A program made the translations under genes and the position numbers. A stretch of DNA of 20,811 nucleotides from Bacteroidales bacterium 52_46 (lineage in GTDB: Bacteria; Bacteroidota; Bacteroidia; Bacteroidales; Muribaculaceae), in contig MNQK01000015.1 in assembly GCA_001915385.1 (NCBI GenBank), positions 1 through 20,811 of the forward strand, read 5' to 3'. How positions within the stretch are numbered: the stretch's first letter is position 1; each line of letters starts with the position of its first letter. Below the pieces are notes generated by a model. The model saw nothing but the letters and a program-made list of their open reading frames with translations. It was not told the origin of the DNA and did no database searches. Below are positions 1 through 7,201 of this stretch, piece after piece.

Positions 1-97
1 GCATTTTTAGATATGGATATGTCAACCTACTGCACGACTTTTGGTCAAATGTTAAAAACGAAGCGGCTAAAACGTCTTAAAAATGTCATGTGCTATG

Positions 98-128
98 CAT
101 GAAAATCAAATTTATCATGAAAATCAAA
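98..128. repeat. 13-bp direct repeat pair
   Basis: The 13-mer CATGAAAATCAAA occurs at 98-110 and again at 116-128, an 18-bp period (about 1.7 helical turns). It lies in an AT-rich stretch with no gene, 107-137 bp before the esterase start. It may be paired regulator sites or simply a short local duplication; nothing else identifies it. The rest of 1-234 shows no coding potential. Confidence 0.5.
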
Positions 129-167
129 CAGATTGAATTATTTTTGTGTTACACCTATAATCACTTT

Positions 168-205
168 GGCCGCCGGCATTCTTCCGGTACGGTGTACCGT
201 CGGCC
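168..205 (+). terminator. Hairpin before the esterase gene, possible terminator of an upstream gene
   Basis: Outer arms GGCCG (168-172) and CGGCC (201-205) enclose a second stem, CGGTAC (185-190) with GTACCG (194-199). A T-rich stretch follows (about 207-220). This could end transcription entering from the left, or form part of the esterase 5' leader. It is 30 bp before the start codon, so a regulatory hairpin is equally possible. Confidence 0.35.
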
Positions 206-234
206 GTGTTATCTTATTTTAAAATCTCTCCGGC

Positions 235-957
235 ATGAATACATCAATCGTCAATAACGTAAACGACGAAGTCAACGCCACCCTCGGGCGCATGGACTTC
301 GATGACCTCATGGTGCTCGCGTCACCCCACAAAGGTTCGTCAAAAGTACTTTATATGCTTATGCCGGTCACGATGCATCTGCGTACCCTGCAGCAGTGGT
401 CGGCTCGCTACGGCTGCAATATAGTAGCAGTGTCAGGCTTCGACTGGGACAATGACATGACCCCCTGGAGCGCCCCCAACATCTCATCGTCACGCCCGCC
501 ATTCATGGGCAACGCCGCATCGTTCCTCCATATCCTGACTCAGGCCATCGTTCCCGCCTCGGAATATGTGCTCGGGCTTGACTGCACCGTGGAGCGCACG
601 CTGGGCGGCATATCCCTCTCAGGACTTTTCGCACTGTGGGCATGGCTCGTCGACAACCATTTCTCCAATATCGGCAGCATCTCGGGTTCGTTCTGGTACG
701 ACGGCCTCGTCAGCTGGGTCGACCGCAACGTATGCCACAAGGACGGCAACGCCTTTTTCTCGGTAGGAATGCTCGAAGGCGGAAACAACGGCAATGCCCG
801 TTTCGCCAATATACAGGAAGACACCCGCCATGTAGTCAGCACCCTCGGGCAGGCCGGCATCAACGCGCGGCTTGTATCAGGCCCCGGCAACCACTTCGCT
901 CCGGTCTATCCGCGCGTGGAGACCATGCTCGACATGCTCTATCCCGCCACGGCATGA
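235..957 (+). CDS. Putative alpha/beta-hydrolase esterase
   Basis: A 240-residue protein that reads as a cytosolic alpha/beta hydrolase of the putative-esterase (esterase D-like, PF00756-type) group. The nucleophile elbow is G125-I-S127-L-S129-G, within a glycine-rich turn followed by the hydrophobic helix LFALWAWL. A likely catalytic histidine is H220 in GPGNHF near the C-terminus. The acid is probably one of the residues after the MLEGG strand (about 179-196). The segment DWDNDMTPW (70-78) and the ISGSFWY segment (149-155) also match what I know of this group. No signal peptide is seen, so it is likely cytoplasmic; the substrate cannot be told from sequence. The ATG at 235 is the first in frame; Met20 is an alternative start. 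It stands alone, with a REP-like pair after it. Family is fairly sure, specific function unknown. Confidence 0.8.
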   Translation: MNTSIVNNVNDEVNATLGRMDFDDLMVLASPHKGSSKVLYMLMPVTMHLRTLQQWSARYGCNIVAVSGFDWDNDMTPWSAPNISSSRPPFMGNAASFLHILTQAIVPASEYVLGLDCTVERTLGGISLSGLFALWAWLVDNHFSNIGSISGSFWYDGLVSWVDRNVCHKDGNAFFSVGMLEGGNNGNARFANIQEDTRHVVSTLGQAGINARLVSGPGNHFAPVYPRVETMLDMLYPATA

Positions 958-1032
958 ACCGTATTCCACCCGTCAGCCTCCCGAAGCGTTAACTGTTAGC
1001 GGATATATCCGACTTAAAGCGTTCATTACCAG

Positions 1033-1113
1033 TGTAGGGCTGCACCTCGGTGCAGCCGTCAAACAACTGATAACCAACTCCTATTATCGGCTGCTCCGGG
1101 GAGCAGCCCTACA
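1033..1113. repeat. REP-like inverted pair (GTAG-headed hairpins)
   Basis: Two hairpins face each other. The first is GGCTGCACC (1038-1046) with GGTGCAGCC (1049-1057), headed by GTAG at 1034-1037. The second is GGCTGCTCC (1089-1097) with GGAGCAGCC (1100-1108), followed by CTAC, so it carries the same GTAG head on the other strand. The outer 11-mers TGTAGGGCTGC (1033-1043) and GCAGCCCTACA (1103-1113) are exact reverse complements. A GTAG head plus an imperfect palindrome, arranged as an inverted pair, is the architecture of REP/BIME repeats mobilised by RAYT (TnpA-REP) transposases. No RAYT gene lies in this window. The 353-bp gap 958-1310 holds this pair and the promoter of the next gene, and nothing else I can see. 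Confidence 0.75.
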
Positions 1114-1230
1114 TCATGCAGTCGCCGACATTGGTTTTGCGACACCCGTCCAACAGTCAGCTTGTAAACAATAAGTTCGTCCGCTGAATAGTTCTCAGAA
1201 GCAATATTATTGCTAAAATTTCTTTAATAG

Positions 1231-1261
1231 TTGGTCATTTTGATTTTAATCTGTATATTTG
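1231..1261 (+). promoter_or_regulatory. Bacteroidetes-type promoter of the TPR lipoprotein gene
   Basis: The -7 box TATATTTG at 1254-1261 matches TAnnTTTG exactly. A weak -33 element, TTGG at 1231-1234, lies 19 nt upstream, the usual spacing for the Bacteroidetes primary sigma factor. The start codon is 49 bp after the -7 box, giving a short A/T-rich leader without a Shine-Dalgarno box. Confidence 0.6.
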
Positions 1262-1310
1262 CTTCATTATTAAAGCATACTATACTGACTAATCCAATTT
1301 AACCATAAAT

Positions 1311-2996
1311 ATGAAATTCAAATCCATCATTATGCTTTCGGCCGCCGGTACGGTGATACTGACCGGATGCTCCAAGAAACTCAACCAGTTCAGTGCCGAT
1401 TATTTCGATGTGAACCCCGACCCGCTTGAAGTGGTCGGCCAGCGTGTTCCCGCAACTGTCACAGGCCATATCCCCGCAAAATTCTTTGTGAAGAATGCCG
1501 AAGTGACCGTCACCCCCTACCTCACTTTCGACGGGCAGGAAGTGGCTTCGCAGTCATATCGCTTCCAGGGCGAGAAGGTGCGCGGCAACAATCCCGTCAT
1601 CTCTTTCGAGCAGGGCGGCACAGTCACCATCCCCGTAGTGTTCGACTATCAGCCCGACATGAACAAGAGCGAGCTTGAGCTTGCGTTCAATGTCACCCAG
1701 GGCAACAAGCAATATGTGCTTCCCCGCGTCAAAGTGGCCAAAGGCCTCGTAGCCACCGCGGCTCTCGCCGACGCGTCGACCGTCAGCGCAGCCATCGCTC
1801 CCGACGCGTTCCAGCGCATCATCAACGAGAAATACGCCGCCGACATCCGCTTCCTCATCAACCAGTCAAATCTGCGCCAGAGCGAACTGTCGTCCGACGC
1901 TGTCAAGAACCTCAACCAGGAGATTGTCAACGCCAACGCTGCCCCCGACCGTCAGATCGAGGAAATCAACATTTCATCGTACGCTTCGCCTGAAGGTGCG
2001 CTCGACCTGAACACCCGTCTTGCCGAAGGCCGTGAGAAAGCCACTACCGAATATCTCCGCAAACAGCTCTCCAAAGACAATATCACCGACTTCGGCGAAC
2101 TCACCGCGCAGTTCACCGCCGAGGACTGGGAAGGCTTCCAGCAGCTCGTAGCCGCTTCCGACATAGCCGACAAGGAGCTCATCCTCAACGTGCTCTCACG
2201 CTTCAAGGACCCCGAAGAACGCGAGCAGCAGATACGCAACCTCTCGTCGATTTTCGACCAGCTCGCCGACCAGATTCTCCCGCAGCTGCGTAAATCGCGC
2301 ATCACCGCGTCAATCAACATCATCGGCAAGAGCGACGAAGAGATACAGCAGATCTACAAATCAAATCCCAAATCGCTCTCCGTCGACGAACTCCTCTATG
2401 CCGCCACTCTCACCGACAAACCCGCCGAGCAGCTCGACATTTACAACACCACAGCGTCAATCTATCCCAACGATTACCGCGCTTTCAACGACCTCGGCGT
2501 AGTGCAGTACGCTACCGGCGACTATGACGCAGCCAAAGCCAATTTCGCCGCCGCATCGCGTCTCAACCCCTCGGCTGCAGAGCCTCAGATGAACCTCGGC
2601 CTCGTAGCCCTTCTCAAGAAAGACTACCGTCAGGCCAACCAGAAACTCGGCAATGCCGCCGGCCTCGATGAAATCGGCGGCGCACTCGGCACATACTACA
2701 TCATGACAGGCGACAACGCCGCTGCCGTCAAGGCTTTCGGCAACACCAAGTCAAACAATGCCGCCCTCGCCCAGATTCTCACCAAGGACTACAGCAAGGC
2801 CAAATCCACGCTCGCCGGCATCACTAATCCCGACGCCACGACCTACTATCTGCTCGCCATACTCGGTGCACGCACCAACAACGACCAGATGATAAGCTCA
2901 AATCTCCGTCAGGCCGCCAAGCTCGACAAAAACATGATCAAGCGCGCCAAGAACGACCTCGAGTTCGCCAACTTCAATCTCAGCTCGATTTTCTAA
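1311..2996 (+). CDS. Lipoprotein with OmpA-like segment and TPR repeats
   Basis: A 561-residue protein with a lipoprotein signal peptide: positively charged start, hydrophobic core and lipobox LTGC with lipidated Cys20. It is therefore expected in the envelope, probably the outer membrane facing the periplasm. Residues about 25-200 are beta-rich and unassigned. Residues about 214-250 contain ISSYASPEG followed by LNTRLAEGR, which resembles the peptidoglycan-contacting helix-strand pattern of OmpA C-terminal domains. From about residue 380 there are TPR-like helix pairs (NDLGVVQYATGDYDAA, then MNLGLVALLKKDYRQA), rich in Ala, running toward the C-terminus. Similar OmpA-plus-TPR lipoproteins are known in Bacteroidetes but I do not know a named function. 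It has its own promoter and terminator, so it is likely monocistronic. A structural role in cell-wall anchoring is inference. Confidence 0.8.
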   Translation: MKFKSIIMLSAAGTVILTGCSKKLNQFSADYFDVNPDPLEVVGQRVPATVTGHIPAKFFVKNAEVTVTPYLTFDGQEVASQSYRFQGEKVRGNNPVISFEQGGTVTIPVVFDYQPDMNKSELELAFNVTQGNKQYVLPRVKVAKGLVATAALADASTVSAAIAPDAFQRIINEKYAADIRFLINQSNLRQSELSSDAVKNLNQEIVNANAAPDRQIEEINISSYASPEGALDLNTRLAEGREKATTEYLRKQLSKDNITDFGELTAQFTAEDWEGFQQLVAASDIADKELILNVLSRFKDPEEREQQIRNLSSIFDQLADQILPQLRKSRITASINIIGKSDEEIQQIYKSNPKSLSVDELLYAATLTDKPAEQLDIYNTTASIYPNDYRAFNDLGVVQYATGDYDAAKANFAAASRLNPSAAEPQMNLGLVALLKKDYRQANQKLGNAAGLDEIGGALGTYYIMTGDNAAAVKAFGNTKSNNAALAQILTKDYSKAKSTLAGITNPDATTYYLLAILGARTNNDQMISSNLRQAAKLDKNMIKRAKNDLEFANFNLSSIF

Positions 2997-3019
2997 ACTA
3001 CAACCATAACCCCATCATA

Positions 3020-3053
3020 AAGGGCGGCTCCCGGCATCCGGGCAGCCGCCCTT
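3020..3053 (+). terminator. Strong hairpin terminator of the lipoprotein gene
   Basis: AAGGGCGGCT (3020-3029) pairs with AGCCGCCCTT (3044-3053). An inner CCCGG/CCGGG stem makes this an almost continuous 15-bp hairpin with a 3-nt loop and one bulged C. It starts 23 bp after the stop codon. The following run is AT-rich rather than pure T. Confidence 0.8.
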
Positions 3054-3073
3054 CATATAACCTGCCTGACCGG

Positions 3074-3135
3074 TCGGAGTTCTCAGAACTCTCAGAGGGC
3101 TCGGAGCTCTCGGAGGACTCCGAGAACTCCGAGCC
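3074..3135. repeat. CGGAG-rich degenerate repeat ending in an 18-bp-stem palindrome
   Basis: The stretch is built from repeated CGGAG/TTCTC-type words. It ends in a long palindrome whose arms at 3098-3115 and 3118-3135 match at 17 of 18 positions (GGCTCGGAG-C/T-TCTCGGAG read from each strand) with only two bases between them. It sits in a non-coding gap after a terminator and before the PFOR promoter. No open frame or promoter element overlaps it. Confidence 0.75.
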
Positions 3136-3183
3136 CCCAACTCCCTGCCTTTATGTTTCATAACATAAAAAATACCGATACTT

Positions 3184-3215
3184 TTTGGAAATGCAGGGGA
3201 AAATAGTTAATTTTG
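3184..3215 (+). promoter_or_regulatory. Bacteroidetes promoter of the PFOR gene
   Basis: TTTG at 3184-3187 (in a TTTTTGG run) and TAATTTTG at 3208-3215 are exact -33 and -7 consensus matches with a 20-nt spacer. This is the best promoter in the window, fitting a highly expressed central-metabolism gene. The start codon is 184 bp downstream, so the transcript should carry a long leader. Confidence 0.8.
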
Positions 3216-3221
3216 CAGTCG

Positions 3222-3399
3222 CGGGTTCCCCGTCCGGTATTTTACACAAATTGGATCCGCCTGACAATAGCTTCTGAAACTGACATGGTGTTCATCTTAA
3301 TGGTCCGGACGGCTCCACCCACCAATACAAGCGTGACCGGGTCACGCCACTTACGTTCAGTAACAAAAAATTCAAATTTCAAACAATAGATTACAAATT
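3222..3399 (+). promoter_or_regulatory. Long, structured 5' leader of the PFOR mRNA
   Basis: Between the promoter and the ATG lie about 180 untranslated bases. CCGTCCGG (3230-3237) is exactly complementary to CCGGACGG (3305-3312), closing a ~67-nt loop. A second hairpin has GCGTGAC (3331-3337) pairing with GTCACGC (3341-3347). The last 40 nt are A-rich and unstructured, as expected for ribosome entry in this phylum. I do not recognise a known riboswitch class here. Leader status rests on the promoter call and is inference. Confidence 0.5.
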
Positions 3400-6300
3400 A
3401 TGAGCAAAGAAAAGAAATTCTTGACTTGCGACGGTAATCAGGCTGCAGCGCACATCTCCTATATGTTTAGCGAGGTCGCTGCAATCTACCCCATCACCCC
3501 ATCTTCAACAATGGCTGAATACGTGGACGAATGGGCTGCTGCCGGTCGCAAGAATATCTTTGGTGAGACTGTACTCGTACAGGAGATGCAGTCGGAAGGA
3601 GGCGCGGCCGGCGCAGTGCACGGTTCCCTTCAGGCCGGTGCGTTGACCACAACCTATACCGCATCACAGGGCTTGCTCCTGATGATTCCCAACATGTATA
3701 AAATCGCAGGCGAGCAGCTCCCGTGCGTGTTCCACGTATCGGCACGTACTCTCGCCTCTCATGCCCTTTCAATATTCGGCGACCATCAGGACGTCATGTC
3801 AGTGCGTCAGACAGGTTTCGCCATGCTCGCCGAAGGCTCCGTACAGGAGGTTATGGATCTGGCCGGTGTGGCACATCTCGCCACAATCAAGAGCCGTATA
3901 CCCTTCGTCAACTTCTTTGACGGCTTCCGTACCTCTCACGAAATACAGAAAATCGAGGTCATGGAGCAGGAAGACCTCGAGCCGCTGCTCGACCGCGAGG
4001 CTCTCGCCGACTTCCGCAACCGCGCCCTCAATCCCGATGCTCCCGTAGCACGCGGCATGGCTGAGAACGGCGACGTATTCTTCCAGCACCGCGAGGCAAG
4101 CAACAAGCAGTATGACGCCGTGCCCGAAATCGTTGAAGACTACATGAACAAGGTTTCGGCCATCTGCGGACGCAAATACGGCCTCTTCAACTACTACGGC
4201 GCACCCGACGCCGACCGCGTCATCATCGCGATGGGTTCCGTGACCCAGGCCGCTCAGGAAGCTATCGACTACATGATGGCCAACGGCGAAAAAGTAGGTC
4301 TCGTTTCCGTGCACCTCTACCGCCCCTTCTCGGCAAAGCACTTCCTTGCCGCAGTTCCCGCATCGGCAAAACGCATCGCTGTGCTCGACCGCACGAAAGA
4401 GCCGGGCGCTAACGGCGAACCCCTCTACCTCGATGTCAAGGAATGCTTCTACGGCCAGGCCGACGCTCCCCTCATCGTAGGCGGTCGCTACGGTCTCGCT
4501 TCCAAGGACACAACTCCCGCGATGATTATCTCGGTTTATGAGAACCTCGCCCTCCCCACCCCCAAGGACCACTTCACAATCGGCATCGTCGACGACGTGA
4601 CCTTCACATCGCTTCCCCAGGTCGAGGAAATGGCATTGGGCGGAAAGAGCACTTACGAAGCCAAATTCTACGGCCTCGGTGCCGACGGTACTGTGGGTGC
4701 CAACAAGAACTCGGTTAAAATCATCGGCGAGAACACCGACAAATACTGTCAGGCATACTTCGCCTACGACTCGAAGAAATCGGGCGGTTTCACCTGCTCT
4801 CACCTCCGTTTCGGCGACGACCCCATCCGTTCTACATATCTCGTCAATACCCCCAACTTCGTGGCTTGCCACGTGCAGGCATACCTCCACATGTATGACG
4901 TGACACGCGGTCTGCGCGACAACGGCACATTCCTTCTCAACACAATCTGGGAAGGCGACGAACTTGCCAAGAACCTCCCCGCCAAGGTAAAGAAATATTT
5001 TGCCGACCACAACATCACCGTATACTACATCAACGCAACGAAGATAGCTCAGGAAATCGGCCTCGGCAACCGTACCAACACCATTCTCCAGAGCGCATTC
5101 TTCCGCATCACGGAAGTCATCCCCGTAGACCTCGCAATCGAGCAGATGAAGAAATTCATCGTCAAGTCGTATGGCAAGAAGGGTCAGGATGTAGTCGACA
5201 AGAACTACGCTGCAGTCGACCGCGGCGGCGAATACAAACAGCTTGCCGTTGACCCCGCATGGGCCAACCTCGCCGTTGAAGCCGCAGCTCCCAACGACGA
5301 CCCCGAATTCATCAACAACGTGGTGCGTCCCATCAACGCTCAGGACGGCGACCTCCTCAAAGTCAGCGCTTTTGTAGGCATCGAGGACGGCACATGGCAG
5401 CAGGGTACCGCAGCCTACGAAAAGCGCGGTGTAGCCGCTTTCGTGCCCGAATGGAACGCCGAAAACTGTATACAGTGCAACAAGTGCGCCTACGTCTGCC
5501 CTCACGCTTCAATCCGTCCCTTCGTGCTCGACGAGGCTGAGTTCAACGCATCGCCCGTCAAGGCAGCCCTCCCCGCCATCGGCAAGACTTTCACCGGCAT
5601 GAAGTTCGTTCAGGCTGTCGACGTGCTCGACTGTCTCGGATGCGGCAACTGCGTCGATGTATGTCCCGGCAAGAAGGGCGTGAAGGCTCTCGAAATGAAG
5701 CCCCTCGAAACGCAGCTCGGCATGCAGCCCGAATGGGACTACTGCATCAAGCACGTGGCCTCCAAGCAGCATCTTGTCGATGTCAAGGCCAACGTCAAGA
5801 ACAGCCAGTTCGCTACACCGCTCTTCGAATTCTCGGGCGCCTGCTCCGGTTGCGGCGAGACTCCGTACGTCAAACTCATCTCGCAGCTCTACGGCGACCA
5901 CGAAATGGTGGCCAACGCTACCGGTTGCTCGTCGATCTATTCAGGCTCGGTGCCCTCGACTCCCTATACCACCAACCAGAAAGGCCACGGTCCCGCATGG
6001 GCCAACTCGCTCTTCGAGGACTTCGCCGAATTCGGCCTCGGTATGTCGATTGCCAACGAAAAGATGGTAGAACGTCTCGAAGGCTACATGAAAGCTGCCG
6101 TAGAATGCAGCAAGTGCTCCGACGAAATCAAGGCTCTCGCCGGCAAGTGGCTTGAAAACCGCAACGACGCAGCTGCAACCCGCGAGGTTGCCGACGCTAT
6201 CGTGCCCCTCTGCGAGGCTTGCGCATGCGACATCTGCAACAACATCGTCGCCCTCAAGGGCTATATCGCAAAACGTTCGCAGTGGATTATCGCCGGCGAC

Positions 6301-6975
6301 GGTGCGGCCTACGATATAGGTTTCGGCGGTCTCGACCACGTGCTCGCTTCAGGCAAGAACGTCAACGTGCTCGTACTAGACACCGAGGTTTACTCCAACA
6401 CCGGCGGCCAGTCGTCAAAGGCTACCCCGCTCGGCGCAATCGCCAAATTCGCCGCTTCCGGCAAGCGTATCCGCAAGAAAGACCTCGGTCTGATTGCAAC
6501 TACCTACGGCTACGTTTACGCCGCACAGGTGGCCATGGGCGCCGACAACGCACAGACCCTCAAGGCTATCCGCGAGGCTGAGGCTTACGACGGTCCCTCT
6601 ATCATCATCGCCTACTCTCCCTGTATCAACCACGGTCTCCGCGCAGGCATGGGCCACTCGCAGCAGGAAGAGGCAAAAGCTGTCGAATGCGGCTACTGGC
6701 ACCTGTGGCGCTACAATCCCGCTCTCGAAGCTGAAGGTCAGAATCCCTTCTCGCTCGACTCGAAAGAACCGCAGTGGGACAAGTTCGAGGACTTCCTCAA
6801 GGGTGAGGTACGCTATGCTTCTGTAATCAAGCAGTATCCCGCCGAGGCAGCCGAACTCTTCGCAGCAGCCAAAGCCAACGCACGCTGGCGCTACAACAAC
6901 TACCGCCGTCTCGCCCAGCAGCAGTGGGGCGTAGATCCCGAAGTTGCAGCCGTCGAGAAATCCAACGAGCAGTAA
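3400..6975 (+). CDS. nifJ: Pyruvate:ferredoxin (flavodoxin) oxidoreductase, single-chain
   Basis: A 1191-residue homolog of the homodimeric anaerobic enzyme that converts pyruvate and CoA to acetyl-CoA and CO2, passing electrons to ferredoxin or flavodoxin. It is cytoplasmic and full length for the family. The N-terminal catalytic domain opens with YPITPSS (30-36). Domains then follow the usual order: transketolase C-like, gamma, EKR-type linker, two-cluster ferredoxin domain, TPP domain and C-terminal extension. Two [4Fe-4S] clusters are bound by C690/C693/C696/C700 and C745/C748/C751/C755. The proximal cluster uses C815, C818, C843 and C1075. The TPP site runs from GDG (966-968) to N1000 in NTGGQSSK. 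No key residue is missing. It has its own consensus promoter, long leader and strong terminator. The symbol could equally be por. Confidence 0.97.
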   Translation: MSKEKKFLTCDGNQAAAHISYMFSEVAAIYPITPSSTMAEYVDEWAAAGRKNIFGETVLVQEMQSEGGAAGAVHGSLQAGALTTTYTASQGLLLMIPNMYKIAGEQLPCVFHVSARTLASHALSIFGDHQDVMSVRQTGFAMLAEGSVQEVMDLAGVAHLATIKSRIPFVNFFDGFRTSHEIQKIEVMEQEDLEPLLDREALADFRNRALNPDAPVARGMAENGDVFFQHREASNKQYDAVPEIVEDYMNKVSAICGRKYGLFNYYGAPDADRVIIAMGSVTQAAQEAIDYMMANGEKVGLVSVHLYRPFSAKHFLAAVPASAKRIAVLDRTKEPGANGEPLYLDVKECFYGQADAPLIVGGRYGLASKDTTPAMIISVYENLALPTPKDHFTIGIVDDVTFTSLPQVEEMALGGKSTYEAKFYGLGADGTVGANKNSVKIIGENTDKYCQAYFAYDSKKSGGFTCSHLRFGDDPIRSTYLVNTPNFVACHVQAYLHMYDVTRGLRDNGTFLLNTIWEGDELAKNLPAKVKKYFADHNITVYYINATKIAQEIGLGNRTNTILQSAFFRITEVIPVDLAIEQMKKFIVKSYGKKGQDVVDKNYAAVDRGGEYKQLAVDPAWANLAVEAAAPNDDPEFINNVVRPINAQDGDLLKVSAFVGIEDGTWQQGTAAYEKRGVAAFVPEWNAENCIQCNKCAYVCPHASIRPFVLDEAEFNASPVKAALPAIGKTFTGMKFVQAVDVLDCLGCGNCVDVCPGKKGVKALEMKPLETQLGMQPEWDYCIKHVASKQHLVDVKANVKNSQFATPLFEFSGACSGCGETPYVKLISQLYGDHEMVANATGCSSIYSGSVPSTPYTTNQKGHGPAWANSLFEDFAEFGLGMSIANEKMVERLEGYMKAAVECSKCSDEIKALAGKWLENRNDAAATREVADAIVPLCEACACDICNNIVALKGYIAKRSQWIIAGDGAAYDIGFGGLDHVLASGKNVNVLVLDTEVYSNTGGQSSKATPLGAIAKFAASGKRIRKKDLGLIATTYGYVYAAQVAMGADNAQTLKAIREAEAYDGPSIIIAYSPCINHGLRAGMGHSQQEEAKAVECGYWHLWRYNPALEAEGQNPFSLDSKEPQWDKFEDFLKGEVRYASVIKQYPAEAAELFAAAKANARWRYNNYRRLAQQQWGVDPEVAAVEKSNEQ

Positions 6976-7023
6976 TCCCTTACACAGATATTATCACACA
7001 CAAAATATAATATCAATACAACC

Positions 7024-7065
7024 GAAAGAGGTGCGACCGCAAAATCGCACCTCTTTCTATTTTCT
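7024..7065 (+). terminator. Intrinsic terminator of the PFOR gene
   Basis: GAAAGAGGTGCGA (7024-7036) pairs perfectly with TCGCACCTCTTTC (7045-7057) across an 8-nt loop, followed by a T-rich tail TATTTTCT. It lies 49 bp after the stop codon. This is a classical rho-independent terminator. Confidence 0.92.
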
Positions 7066-7083
7066 GTCAAATCCAACATCAGG

Positions 7084-7128
7084 CCTATTGGCCCTATTGG
7101 GCCTATTGGGCCTATTGGGCATATTGGG
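7084..7128. repeat. 9-bp tandem repeat (CCTATTGGG), five copies
   Basis: Five consecutive 9-bp units occupy 7084-7128: CCTATTGGC, three exact copies of CCTATTGGG, and CATATTGGG. It lies between two converging terminators, so it should be mostly untranscribed. Exact copies with degraded edges suggest slippage-driven change in copy number. Confidence 0.9.
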
Positions 7129-7154
7129 CTTAGCCGTCCCTACCCCAACATACC

Positions 7155-7180
7155 AAAAAGGGGCGCCGTATGGCGCCCCT
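7155..7180 (-). terminator. Intrinsic terminator of pgi
   Basis: On the minus strand, AGGGGCGCC and GGCGCCCCT (plus-strand 7172-7180 and 7159-7167) form a 9-bp perfect stem with a 4-nt loop, followed by a run of five U. It starts about 21 bp past the pgi stop codon. It faces the PFOR terminator, so the two genes are insulated from each other. Confidence 0.92.
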
Positions 7181-7201
7181 CAAAGAGTATATAAGTTGCT
7201 T

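Noticed and set aside
3222..3399. TPP riboswitch in the leader of the TPP-dependent PFOR
   Set aside because: The conserved CUGAGA and ACCUGA-type core motifs of the THI element were not found in the expected arrangement.
3799..5505. 568-codon open frame on the minus strand inside the PFOR gene
   Set aside because: It lies wholly opposite a complete, motif-verified gene. It has no family resemblance, and long antisense frames are expected in GC-rich, codon-biased genes.
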